Shown in pieces: positions 33,970 through 45,870 of a stretch of 64,000 nucleotides of DNA; within the stretch, counting starts at the first letter, position 1; every line of letters starts with the position of its first letter. The stretch lies in the NCBI GenBank assembly GCA_021234155.1, contig JAJEKV010000008.1:21278487-21342486 (forward strand), given 5' to 3'. Both the position numbers and the translations under genes were made by a program. A model generated the notes under the pieces. It searched no databases, was not told the DNA's origin, and saw only the letters and a program-made list of their open reading frames with translations. Source of the DNA: Isoetes taiwanensis. Taxonomy: Eukaryota > Streptophyta > Lycopodiopsida > Isoetales > Isoetaceae.

Positions 33970-34355
33970 TGTCTATACCTGCAATGCAACAACAAATATC
34001 TTTTAATTGTTCTAAAGGTGCAACAATCTGAGCTTGCACATGTAAACAAAAATCTAAAGTAAAAAATTAAAAGCAGAAAGAAGAAAACTAGGGAAGAAGA
34101 CGATTGTACCTTTGATTTGTTGAGAATGACCAAGCGACTTCGGAAGAGCGTGCTTTAGTCGCTTGCAAGAGATCGAGGTGCTGGATCGCAGGGTAAAAGC
34201 AAAGGGATCAAAGGACCAAAGAAACAAGAACGGGGAAGAAAGAATTGGAGGGAATTTTCCACTGCCTATTTTCGGTCGAAAAAAAAACCGAAATTCACGG
34301 TAATTATTATACATTTCTAAAAATGTATATGTATTAAAATGGCCCAATATTTTAT

Positions 34356-34376
34356 CACCCTAACGTGCTTTTACCC
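34356..34376 (-). repeat. Right terminal inverted repeat
   Basis: Ends CTAACGTGCTTTTACCC, the reverse complement of the left terminus apart from one base. It is followed by the ATCG duplication and then by the continuation of repeat copy B (AGCCAAGTAAGCTCATAGC). Confidence 0.9.
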
Positions 34377-34380
34377 ATCG

Positions 34381-35458
34381 AGCCAAGTAAGCTCATAGCA
34401 TGAGGCAGTTCAAATCAATCAAATTGGAAAAATAGATGTGGAGGAAGCAGTAAATCAAGCGAGACATTTCACGAAACACTCAATTGTCAATTTGTTGTTG
34501 TAGACAATAAGGGATTGCTTTAGAAAATAGCTCAGCCTGTTTTTGTCTTCCTATTTGAAAGGTCTAGAATGCCAAGCAAGCTCATAGTAGGAGGCATTTT
34601 AGACGTATCAAACAAGAAAGTTAGAAGTAGAAAGAACCCTAAACCAATCGGGACATTTAAAAATCATACTCATTTAAAATTGAGCCTCGAGAGTGCATAC
34701 ATAGTTATAACATATAATATTTGCTGATAAGGTTCAGGATTTTGAGTCAGACAGGATAAAAAGAAAGAAATGATCAATTGAGAATGTTTCGGTTCCCATT
34801 TTCTTCAACTTTATCAAATCCTCCAGCTGCAAATCTTTTGTTTGGAAGCTACTTAAGATATTTAACCATTTGTCTAAAGTAGGACATGGGTATCATGCAG
34901 TGAAATTACTCAAATAAAATACCTGAGCATCCTCTTTACGTACCTTGAGTTTTACGGACTATAAACTTTAACGTTGCCGTATACGGCCGGACTTAGCGGC
35001 CTTAGGGTCCCTAGTAGGGATCGTCAATTTCTTCAGGCATATCAGTTTCTCCTCCATCTGGATCTCTAAACATACCTAGCTGCGAGAAATCTAGACTCAA
35101 ATTTTGCGAATTCAGCTTTCCTATGGCTGAACTCACGATTCAACAAGTTCTGTTGAATCTCATTTCCATGGTCCAGCATATGTAGAACAAGATACAATCG
35201 CATTTCGGCAGTAATACTATTTGCATTGTTCTGAGCTTTTAGAATGCCAAATCCAAGCTTTCCTTTGAATATTATATCTTATAAAAATTGTAACCCAGGT
35301 GACAAGTTCTACAAGTTTTCCTCTTGCTTACATATTGTTTGAGTACTTACCGCCATATATTCCAAATCCTTATTTACAACTGGGCATTTGTACATAGTAC
35401 CACCGGAAGCGCGGGCAAGTACTCTTCTAGCATCATCAAGACGATGTCCATGCACCAT
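34381..35458. repeat. Duplicated segment copy B, right part
   Basis: Continues the repeat exactly where it was broken at 24109. It matches 19030-20256, ending together at GACGATGTCCATGCACCATA. It includes the internal repeat seen in copy A. Confidence 0.9.
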
Positions 35459-37605
35459 AGAATGTTATGAACCAAAATTTTAGTACCAAAAATTTTGATT
35501 TGTAATCATCAAACCGCCGAATTACAAGAGAACAAAATCTCTCTCTTTTGCTCAGGGGCGTCACCTTGTGGAACTGTCAAAACCACGTGCATCAATGGGA
35601 GAGAGGCGATTTTTACCATTCTGAAGCTATGTACTAGAAATTCATAAAGGTTTTGGGATATTCTTCTAGTTGTAAATCATCTGGAAGGGGTCATATTTTC
35701 CTCGAAACACGTATACTAGGGTTTTCGGCTACCTATGCATGCAGGTGGCATATCCCACTTATAAAGAAGGTGGATCCCGGTACTACTTCCCGCAAAGGGC
35801 TATATACATGAAAATAACATTACACAAAATAAAGAAAGCGACAACACGGATAATATACTTGTATACTCGCGGTATCAAACTGACTGCACAAGCTTCCATG
35901 TGTTAAGTAAGATGCATGAGAGTTATCTAGTAATGTCAATATAAAGCAATGGCCCTTGTTGCAAGTGCACAAATGGAATCCACCATGCACCATAGCATCG
36001 CCTTAGCGGAACCACCGCCATATCTAGGCAATCGTCATCACATTCCCGTCTTTGGTGGATCCAATCTAAGGAAGAAACTACAAGCATCATAAGGACCGAA
36101 TACTGGGCGTGACTCGTCCATCAACATTCTCTGGTGGATTTCAGCCTCCTAGTACTAGAAGTTCCTATCAAGATAAGCGGCACTACTCCCAATCATATGC
36201 ATAAAACTCCTTGTGATAATTACCCACTACATTGCTTATCTACTACTTGCACGAATGCTCTATAGAGCTTACGACAACAAATCGTGTCTCCCCGAGTATA
36301 AGGCAGACACTCTTGTAACACTAGGCTGATGATGGTCACCTAGTACTCAAGGGATTTTTGAAAGGATCATAAAAGGGCCTTCTAAGGCTATGACTAAGCT
36401 ATATGAACTACGATGAAAGCGAGTACGGTAATCCGATCAATGGCGATTATAACTAACTCCTTTGGATCACATTTTCTAGCATAAGTGTTGATAGAAAGAA
36501 GTCCAAAATGAGCTCTTGTTTTGGTGCAATAGATAGATCTGATTGAGATTTTTCCAACCTTGGGTGGTTTGCATATCTTTAGCCCATTAGGATGGTAAAA
36601 AATGGGTAAAACCATATTTTTTTTGAGTTTTGACAATCATAGTGGTTAAAATGTGCAAAGCATCTAAGAGTTGGAAAGATAATCCTTGAGATCCTCTATT
36701 GCACTAACGGAAGCTCATTTGAACTTTTCTGTCAATAGTTATGCTAAAAAGAAATGATTGATTACTTGATTTTCTTGGCCCAGGCCCAAACTCAAACTCA
36801 CGATTTACGATTGATGGTCGACTATCTTTCATTTAGCTTAGTTGACATGTTTTGAAGGCCGCTTTTAATCTCAAAAAAAGCCTAATGATCCCATATACCA
36901 ACACTTAAGCACCCATCTCACTGGTAACAGGGGGGTCCCCTAATGAAACGAGTTTACACTTGTTTCAATACAAGTGAGAGGGCATTAGAAGAAAAGAGCG
37001 TGACTCCGTTAAAGCACCATAGGCTCTTGACATAGTTTACTCTTGCAACTAGGCGCCCATTGAAAGCCCAGCGTAAGCATCCCAAGCTCTCAGCTTACAC
37101 TCTGAGCTTCGGAAGGAAGAGATTTGGCATTATTGGGTTCTTGGTTTACGGTTTAACTCTAGTTGCAGGGAGCAAGCCCACACTAGTTATCATGAAGCCT
37201 CCAAGTCATGGTAATCCTTAATCACTATGTTCATTACAGTTAACAGGGCCCCAAGGCCACAACCAGATTACATCCAGCTCAAGACTTACCGGAATAAGGC
37301 TTCTCCGCTGCAACTCCAGTTCAGTAGATCGTATCCCACTTCTCCCTGTTGAATTGCTGGCTCCTCCCTTTGTAAATCGACTTCCCTCTCGGTAACCAAA
37401 TCGGCTGCTGTAATCTTCCGGCCTGCCTTCTTCTGCCGCCTCATCCCCACTTGATGGGGACACCTGCCCTGAAAATTCAGCCTCCGCATCCAGTAGCGCC
37501 ATGCCACGTGGTCCATATAGAAAACCACAAGACATTCTTGACTCCTTCGCGTATCGAGACTTCAACGTATAAGCAGTTTAATGACATTCTCTTAATGCTT
37601 TGCCA
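35459..37605. other. Region without recognised genes
   Basis: Mostly unremarkable AT-rich sequence. At 37218-37565 the minus strand has a 115-residue frame with higher GC (FSGQVSPSSGDEAAEEGR) that could be a gene fragment but matches no family I know. An overlapping 80-residue frame occupies the same place, which weakens the case. Confidence 0.4.
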
Positions 37606-37735
37606 CGGTTTTCCCTCGCGAAACCCTTGGTGAGGTTTTCTTAGGAACAATAATAAGTTTGATGTGCTCCTTCTGGGTCCCATAGGCCGATTGGTCTCAG
37701 TGGACGATAAAAATCATTCTTTCTTCTTTCTTTCA
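37606..37735 (+). mobile_element. SINE-like 3' end, second copy
   Basis: Relative of 11140-11315. It shares GGGTCCCATAGGCCGATTGG, TCTC and GGACGATAAAAATC, and a TTCTTTCTTCTTTCTTTC tail. It lacks the 23-bp duplication seen in the other copy. Confidence 0.6.
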
Positions 37736-37739
37736 TATT

Positions 37740-38760
37740 ATGAAAATATTGCTTTAGGAAACATTCTAGGATGTCAATAATGCCTCCGCATTCCAAGATC
37801 CTCGATTTTGTCGCCTAGTTTGCAAGGAGTTGTATTGTATGTGGAGCACATCTCTAGATTTTTTTACAAACATTTTGACCATTTCTACATCGTGCAGGCA
37901 TATACCTTCTTAAAGCAACTCTTTTTGAACGTCATCATTTTTTCTATGCTAAAAAACTCTATATATTTAGGTAAATTTTTGAAATAGCTGGACTTTTTAG
38001 GGTAAAAATGGGTTGAATTAGGCCTAGAATGGGTCGCTTATCTATATCTGACATTCTAAAAAGTGGAGAATTATTTGGTATATAATTAGGGTAGCATAGA
38101 AGGCATGGTTGTCTTCAAGACTTAGTAGACGCATTTGACATGGTTTTGGGATCTCTAAACAATAGGATTTTATCCCATGAAATGTATTAAAAACTTAATA
38201 CACGTATTTGACATGGTCTTGGAATCAATAAACAATAGGGTTTGATCCCGTCAAAAGTTGACATGTGAGGGGATCTAGTTTTAGGGTAGGGGAGGGTCAC
38301 CAATAGTGAACCATGTGCCAATCGTGGACCATGCAAAAATGGATCATATTTATCAATACTTGATCAACACCTAAATTCTTATCTCAGTCATCAGCCATTG
38401 GATAAAATTTATGAGCAAAATCGGATCAATACTACTATGTATGGTCCATTTTTATCCAATTTTTTTCCATAAAAGTTTGTTTGATACGTCACACCAAAAT
38501 TATCTTAGCCATGTAATTTAAATGAAAATTTATTTTATTTGAACTTTTCTTGCCACATCCATCAGCCCAAACTCAATTATGTATTTTATATCTCAATTAT
38601 CATCATCCTTGAGATGAGATACATAAATAAATAAAGTCAAGTCAAGGGAACAATTCATATTTTAAAGAATCTACCAAGTCGGCTTACAATGCCTATATTA
38701 TTTGTTGATGAATGTAGTACTTTTACAACCAAGCCCTCTCCTAGGCCATCCCTAAGTGAT
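37740..38760. other. AT-rich DNA without genes
   Basis: No supported coding region or RNA gene. A short phrase around GGTTTGATCCCGTC resembles one about 80 bp upstream, hinting at a weak tandem duplication near 38140-38250. Confidence 0.45.
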
Positions 38761-38761
38761 G

Positions 38762-39186
38762 TTTTTAGGATAGACTCTCCAGGATCAATGGACATGAACT
38801 TGCAAATGTCTCCTAATATGTAGTCAAATTTTTTTATGTCAAATTCTTCAAGCAAGTTCCTCAATTTAGAGGCCTTTCTAAAATTAGGAATTTCCTTGAA
38901 GATTTTGATATAAAAGGTGGTATCGAGGACCTGCATGATTATTGTAATTTGTGGACTTGCTAGTACTAGCAAGTCTGATGGAAATCCAAGATGTTTGCAG
39001 CAGATCAAAATCTTGAAGTAAATTCCTAATTTTAGGAATATCAAAATCTTCAAGTAAATTCCTAATTTTAGAAAGGCCTCTAAATTGAGGGATTTGCTTG
39101 AAGAATTTGACATAAAAAAATTTGACTACATATTAGGAGACATTTGCAAGTTCATGTCCATTGATCCTGGAGAGTCTATCCTAAAA
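38762..39186. repeat. Large inverted repeat of a coding-like segment
   Basis: Left arm 38762-38910 and right arm 39039-39186 are near-perfect reverse complements over about 148 bp, separated by about 128 bp. Both arms, read outward from the centre, encode LLEEFDIKKFDYILGDICKF then MSIDPGESILK. The right arm is preceded by a 35-40-bp tandem repeat (AATCTTCAAGTAAATTCCTA). Transcription through it would give a long, almost perfect hairpin RNA. The coding origin is unrecognised. Confidence 0.85.
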
Positions 39187-39639
39187 AGTCTTAGGAGACC
39201 TATCATGAAAGGGGCGTTGGAAGAGCTTCATATCCATAATTTTCTTGTTTTTAGAGCAAGTTCTCGCTGCAGAGGGCCTGGGTAATCGATTCTTAGTAGT
39301 TTTGGGTAAGATCATTGCCTGAGACACAAGGCTTTCCTTCTTACTTTAAATCTGCATCCCCATAGCTGCGAGTTGAGCATTCTTGTTGCCTCTGTTAAAA
39401 CACCATGATTTTAGATATACTTGACACCTCCACATTGCTAACTTGGGTGAAGGTTGATTGCTCTGCATCGGATCTTTTATGTAGGAAGGGGAATTAATCT
39501 CACATTGCTTGGTGGCCTTAATAGTGACTCTAGAAGCACTAGCTAAAATGGCTCCAAGGAAGAAGAGGAGAGGAAGCTTATGTGCTACAAAGGAAGGACC
39601 CATGAGTTAGCCATGAGGCAGTTCCTACTTTTTCTAGTC

Positions 39640-40200
39640 ACGGAAATTCCATACGCTTTACCTTGCGTAGAGACCTGCGATCTGGGAAGCTTCTTTTAAT
39701 GAGGAAATACACCAAATTAAGATTCTTTGGCCATAATCAAGGTTAGTTGTAGTTGTTTCTAAACATGTAATATAAAATTTGGATAAACATGCATTTCTTT
39801 GTACTCTACTGTCTGGTGGCATATATTTGAATTAAGAAGGCGGTAGATCTTTCAAGAGAAACATACAAGCAATCAAAATTAGTAGCAGGATGAACATGGG
39901 TACCTTTTGTGGTGGTGCTAAAGGAATTCAGCACAGATATTCTTACGAAGCTTGAAGATGTAAAGAGCAAAGATTACTTTACTTCATTTGTTGTTCAAAA
40001 TTATTTTCAGTAAAGCTAGGTGCTCCGGGGGATTTCAAATCTTTTAGAATTTGTTTAAATTCCTTATCACCTTGAGAAGCTATATAAAGATTTTTTAAAA
40101 GACTTGCATTGCATTCATCGGAGAAAATAAATTTGAGTCCTGCGGTGGTTGCTCTATTACGATATAGACGTCACGAGCTAATTAGCCTACACGAGTCTGC
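39640..40200. repeat. Diverged duplicate, copy 1
   Basis: Shares long collinear stretches with 44995-45870: AAATACACCAAATTAA, CTAAACATGTAATATAAAAT, TAGTAGCAGGATGAACAT, AGATTACTTTACTTCATTTG and GAAAATAAATTTGA. Many one- to three-base indels separate the copies. No coding region recognised. Confidence 0.75.
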
Positions 40201-41529
40201 TTTATTTGCTTCTTTGGTTCTCTAGTATTGGATAAGCGGCAAGTTGCATCTACCATTATGCACCATATTTCAAGGGAAAAGTATTCCTGCCACAATTTGT
40301 GGCCGATTGTTTTATATTGTAAAATAGAATTCATCATCTGATTCATGGTCTATTTTGGTTAGGAAAATTTGGTGTAATATTTAGTCGCTGCTCACGATGA
40401 TTTGAAATCTGGTGGCAGAGGCATCTATCCTTGCCCTAAATTTTGTATTTAATTCAAATATCTGCTTTTTAGTGATGGTTAGATATTGAGCATATTGTCC
40501 TTTTATTTTAAATTATATGAAGATGAATGTATATGAACCCTATCTTGGACAATAGCAACATATCTTTTATATCTTCCAACTTAGTAATTTCTTACTGACA
40601 TGCTAATGTTAACTTACTAGATATTTTTCAGACTAAGGTAATTTTGAAAATCTTTGAAAGTCATTTCTAATTTCTAGATATTTAATATCAATGATCACTC
40701 ATCGTATTACCATTTAAAGCACATTCTTTTTTCTTTGACATTTGTTCGCTAAGGCATTCAATTCTTGCACTAAACTGCATGAAACCAACAAAAGCGCGAA
40801 AGCCATGGACCGTACCTTGATGATCAAGCGCGGGTTTGGTGGCGAGGAAGGAGGCAGATGCAACCTCGGATAATTTATAGTGCGAATTCAAGCATGCTTT
40901 TGAGCAAACTGTTGCACCTTAACTATTATAGAATCCTTGAGAAAAGAATGGACCAAATCAAGCAGGGAAGAGGAGAATGCATGGCTAGTATAACACGAAG
41001 TTTAATCCTTAGGGTCCCAAGTTAGCAATCATAGATAGGCTTCTCATTCATCTCGTGATTTTTCTACAATGGTGGAGCGGTGGATACACTTTTTGTCACG
41101 AGGAACTACCCACGAAAATAAAGGAAAATCCAATTATATCATTTGGACCCCCAAAACAAATACAATGCTGCTAATGGATGAGTGCGTGATGTACTGCGAG
41201 AAACTTATCACCGAGTTAAAAACCCGCCCTTCGGGTTTTCGAGGAAAAACCTAGTGATAAGCAACCGTGAGGCTCTGAACAAGCGTGGAGCATCGTCGCT
41301 CCCAAAACCAGCGCATGGAGAAGTCGAAATGGAGTGGCGGCGCTCGCCAACTGTACACCGCACATCACCAACAACAAGCGAGAAACATACCAAAGAATAA
41401 AGCCTTATCACCGGTGGGTGGAAAAAAGCATCCTGCCGGATGGAAAAACATGATAAAAGCAGGGGCTTGCACAAAATATAATAAACAAAAGAAGGGAGGG
41501 TGGGTTCAAAGAGAAATTAAAGTCTCTTT

Positions 41530-42070
41530 ACTTTGAGAGAAGAGGAAGCGCCGATGAAGCGTCGATGAAAGAACTACGATAAGTAGCAAATACCCAACTT
41601 TGATGGAAGCGACCCAAAGCGCATGCGATGCCTTCTGCATCACGATGCATACAATGCATGCATGCTCGTCTTAAACAGATAGATTCGCTCACAGCGAATC
41701 GGCGACGATATTATGCATTCGCATGACACCAACAAAGCTACGAATACCAAAGGACTTCCTTAACAAACTAGGATGAGGGCCGAAGGTCACGGGGATGAAG
41801 GCTAAAGGCCGGAAAGGCGGCGGAAAGCAAGCCAAATTGGCCAAACCGGTGAAGAGCCCCTCCCTGCAGAAACAAATCAAAGAGAATAAGGTCTCTGTGA
41901 GAGAGAGAAGAGGAAAGCTGGTGACGTCGATGAAGAACTACGCAATAAGTAGCAAATACCCAACTTTGATGAGCGACCCAAAGCATCGATGCATGCATCA
42001 CGATGCATACAATGCATGCATGCCAAATCTTGAGCAAGAATCTGGAGTTAAGCTCTGCGAATCGTGACAT
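41530..42070 (+). repeat. Imperfect tandem duplication, about 360 bp apart
   Basis: GAGAGAAGAGGAA, then GTAGCAAATACCCAACTTTG, CGACCCAAAGC and CACGATGCATACAATGCATG occur near 41537-41670 and again near 41908-42020, with numerous small indels. Short palindromes (ATGCATGCAT) are frequent. No gene seen. Confidence 0.75.
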
Positions 42071-43300
42071 TCTTTAACATTATTTTAGGCCCTTACACCT
42101 TTATATAGAACTCCTAAATGAAGAAAACTATCTTTGTAATTACTATTTAAGTTTTTAATTGCGTTGCATAAAGGGGGTGAGAATTAAGTTATCACATATA
42201 TAGATTAGCATTACTTTGGGCACTTAAGCTTGCTAGCATCTTTACGTCGAGAGTGCTAAATGCCACTGGATATGGCCAAAGTTATTCATTTGAAGTTCAT
42301 TACTCCATTTACTTGAACCCAACTATACAACAACATTTGCCAATAAGCCTTAAGTACCATTTGAGCATGCAATCCCCGGAGGTTCATGAGGCCAATGGGT
42401 GACTAACGATTGGTGTTATGCATAAATCCAACTACACAAACATAGTACCAGAGAAATATTCGTTGCATATAAGCATTTAGCTAAAATAGCAATGGCCAAA
42501 TAACACTTCCTTCTTATAAAATATAAACTTTTTCAAAAACTTTTTAACCCTTATACTGGAAACAACATAATAGCTCGGCATCTGAGTCATACCATAATTT
42601 TTATTAGTCTTGTCCATATCTTTCCAAGTCTGGTCTTGAGAACTCAAATAGTTTAAAATAATTTTATTAACCTTAATATAAAGTTGTAATACTTTTACCC
42701 AGCGTTCAAAATGCTCGAGGTACTAAGACTTGATGTATTCAAAAGGCGTACACACAATTACTTAGGATATGCAATTACTTTAGGAAGGTCTCAGTGAGAA
42801 TCTCTATTCCACCAAATAGAGACTCTTTATGGTGACTAAACTAGGGGCATATTTTTGGAGATTCAAACTCGTATACAGAAGCTACAAATGATATTGGATT
42901 GGACTTTTGACAGGCTCTAGTTTCTAAATAGTAGTTCGTTTGGCTTCTTTGATGTCTTGAGGGCTCTTCTACGAGTGAACAAGTGTTTCAAGAATCATAG
43001 GCCATCTTGTAAATTACACTTATGCATATGCAGCTTCAACTTTATATTTTTTGCCATACTATCATTGACAAAATGATAGATTCTTAACTACTTTGTCATT
43101 GTGTGCGTGCCTTGCCATTTGAAGATCTTCCTTGATATTCTCAACCTATCTCGACCATTTTGTATTTTAGAATTGCTTCAACGGGTTTCCGAATAGCAAG
43201 TTAAAGAAATCAGACGACTTTTTATCTTCTCACAAACAGATTGCAAATAGTTTCCTTTGCTCTGGGTCAAGTTTGATGATACATAATATACAATTATTTG
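42071..43300. other. AT-rich DNA without genes
   Basis: No conserved reading frame, RNA gene or clear repeat recognised in either strand. Confidence 0.45.
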
Positions 43301-43309
43301 ATGGATATT

Positions 43310-44080
43310 ATCCACCGTAGCTTCTAAACAAAGTGCACCCTAGAATACCTGATACGTTGGATTAAATCGATCCTAAGACCAGATCGTATGTTGGGGCCTC
43401 TGAGCACCTCGTTTCTTATCGTCATTCATAATTGGGCGCCTATGATTTTTGAAATATGAAAATACGATTTACGCTGTGGTTTCGGGGAATATCGAACCTC
43501 TATCTGACTTTACTAGAATTTTAGAATATAAAATAAAGGAGCTCGAATCTCTACCAAAATAACAATGTCCTAATAGGACTACTTTATTAATGTACCCAGT
43601 GAGCTATAATGTGATTATTTTTATCTTGAATCTATATTTTTGTTTTATAACAACCCATTGATTGTTTTAGGGATATAGTCTATATGGTTTCGAGATTGTT
43701 AGTTTACATCCATATCAAATCCCCTGGAACCCCATTGTTTGCTACATATTCAGCAGGATGCCTAGACTACCACATTAGGCCGGTTAAATGAGTCCTAAGA
43801 CCCAGATCGTGTCTTGAGGGCCTTTGGGCACCTCTCGTTTCCTTATAATCATCTATGATTGGGCGCCTGATTTTGAAATATATGAAATACAATTTTGCCT
43901 AAAGGTTTTGAGGGAATATAGAGCTCTAAACAAGGTGCAACTGGACTACCTCGGTCGCCGGATCACATCCGTCCTATACCCCGGATCATATGTTGGAGCC
44001 TCAGGGCGCCTTTCGTTCAATGTTAGCCATTATGATGGGCGCCTCTGATTTTGAAATTTGAAATCTGAGGTTACGCCTGC
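43310..44080 (+). repeat. Three diverged tandem units
   Basis: A unit with CAGATCGT...TTGGGGCCTC, GAGCACCTCGTTTC and GGGCGCCT...GATTTTGAAAT recurs at about 43370-43500, 43790-43925 and 43965-44070. Divergence is high. The third unit abuts the GC-rich LINE-derived region. Confidence 0.65.
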
Positions 44081-44089
44081 ATAGCTGCT

Positions 44090-44990
44090 GCCCGCATTCA
44101 AGCCACCCCGCCATCGACCACCACCACTGACGGTGGCCCTCGCCTGCTTGACCCTGTTCTTGAGGAGACTCCAAAGAGCCTGGGAGCGGAGGCCCTGTTT
44201 GGTAGTCGGGGCATGCCCGAGAAGAGGAGGAGAGTCCTAGCCACAACATCCAAGACACACATTTCTCGATCGGATGACATTCCACAGGCCGGTTCACATT
44301 TTCGGCGACGCCATGGGGCTCGGTAGCGGGTCGTGTAGCATTGTCATATTGGCGGTTGCGGATGCGCGGTGCGTGATGCCATGCGCCCGGGGCAAGATCT
44401 TTGAAGGGGCGTCCTGTCGTGGGCCGGGACCTCACCTCCCTTTAGCAGGCCGCGGTGAGGAGCTTGTCAGGGTCGGAGGCATCGCCACCAGTCTGTGAGA
44501 TTAGTTCGAGCGGGATGCACATTTCACTTATTTGCTCTTTTCACTTGCCAAACCCTGCAGCCCAATGGCGGTGAGCATTATTACCTTGCTTCTCCTACCT
44601 GACCCCCCTTCTCTGCTCCCTACTCACCCTTGCTCCCCTCCACGGCCTTGCGCCCTCTCGGCCACATCTTGCCTCTGCTCCATCTACTTCTCCTCGGCCC
44701 TCACCTTCCGTCCTCCCCAGCGACTCGAGTGCATACCACTTCTTCAAACAAATAGGGTGTGCCTCACGGGTGGTCTCATGGAATTATCAGAGGCTTCCAT
44801 AGCGAGAAGAGGGCCGGTCCTCGACTCGTGGCGGTAGATATGGATCTCATCTTTCTCATGGAGACATGCAGGGCATCTTTGGAGCAGCGACCTACTGATC
44901 TGTCGGTTTGCCAACATTTCTCGGTCTTCAATACTGTCTACGAGACGAGAGGGGGCCATGGTGGGGGTTGCTTGCTACTACCTGCGGTCT
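44090..44990 (+). pseudogene. L1-type LINE fragment (ORF1 tail and start of endonuclease)
   Basis: GC-rich island. The first part encodes a Ser/Pro-rich tail with EKRRRVLATTSK, like the region after the zinc knuckle in plant L1 ORF1 proteins. The second part starts an endonuclease: WNYQRL in one frame, then LVAVDMDLIFLMETCRASLE and VYETRGGHGGGCLLL in another. IFLMETC matches the (I/V)-(F/L)-L-x-E-T segment bearing the catalytic Glu of APE-type endonucleases. Stops and frameshifts are frequent. It is unrelated in detail to the LINE at 57-61 kb. Confidence 0.5.
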
Positions 44991-44994
44991 AGAG

Positions 44995-45870
44995 CTTCTT
45001 TTAGTGAAATACACCAAATTAAAGAATTCTTTGTACCATAATCGAGGTTAGTTGTGAGATTTGTTTCCTAAACATGTAATATAAAATTGAATAAAACATA
45101 TGCATTTCTTGTACTCTACTCTGAGTGGCATGTATTGAATTAGAAATGACCGATCTTTTCAAAACTATTACAAGCAATCAAAGTAGTAGCAGGATGAACA
45201 TAGGATACCTTTTTTGTGTGGTGGTGCTAAAAATTCAACTTTGAATGCTCTTGAAGCTTGAGAGATGTAAAGGCAAAGATTACTTTACTTCATTTGTTGT
45301 TCAAGAAATTATTAGGCGAGGAATGTGTACATGTAGGTAAGTTGGCGAGGCAGCTCCTATTTGGAAGGCCCTTGGAAATCGAGAAGTGTGCGGATGAGGA
45401 ATTTTGAAGCACCCAGCAGTGCATGAGTGATATCTGATATGACGAGCTTAGGAGTTGAGCTTGGTATCGATGCTAAAATCATCGCGTGATTCAACTTCTC
45501 ACGGTGGCTTTAAAAGCAGGAGGATGCAAAAGCACATTCCGATTTGTTCAAGCAAGTGCGCCGGTTGTGAAGACACATTCCCGGAGTCCATGATGCATTT
45601 TTGTAGAGGTAGGGAAGAAAATGTTGAGCGTTGGAGGTGATATGGGCGTTTTTTGGCGACCATTAACAGCTCAATATCTATTTCAGTAAGCGATTATCGA
45701 AGTTTCAAATCTTTGGGTACATTTAAGAATTCCTTATCCACCTTGAGAAAATTATATAAAGATTTTAAAGACTTGACCTTCCATTCATCGGAAAATAAAT
45801 TTGATCTGCGTTAGTTACTCTATTGTATGAGCAATCTGGGCTAATTGTCACGAGTGATATATCATAGTTG
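44995..45870. repeat. Diverged duplicate, copy 2
   Basis: Partner of 39640-40200 in the same orientation. A segment at about 45310-45690 is absent from copy 1. The block follows directly on the L1 fragment, so the LINE fragment may have been inserted next to or inside a duplicated unit. Confidence 0.7.

Larger units (their letters stand above)
24110..34376. mobile_element. 10,267-bp TIR DNA transposon carrying transposase-like and RING/Ulp1 genes
   Basis: The ends are 21-bp terminal inverted repeats with one mismatch, starting GGGTAAAAGCACGTTAG on each side. They are flanked by a 4-bp direct duplication and inserted into a repeat whose unfilled paralogue is in the same window. Inside are two convergent genes: a plus-strand transposase-like gene (24538-29273) and a decayed minus-strand gene (33969-29546) with RING-like and Ulp1 domains. 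A 4-bp duplication and the residue pattern of the transposase point weakly to the Sola group; KDZ and MULE elements also carry Ulp1 genes but make longer duplications. Superfamily assignment is tentative. The element contains later insertions, a Helitron and a TRIM-like LTR element, and is probably non-autonomous. Confidence 0.85.

Noticed and set aside
44001-44435. Minus-strand 144-residue GC-rich frame
   Set aside because: It is antisense to the L1 ORF1-like plus-strand sequence and has no domain of its own.
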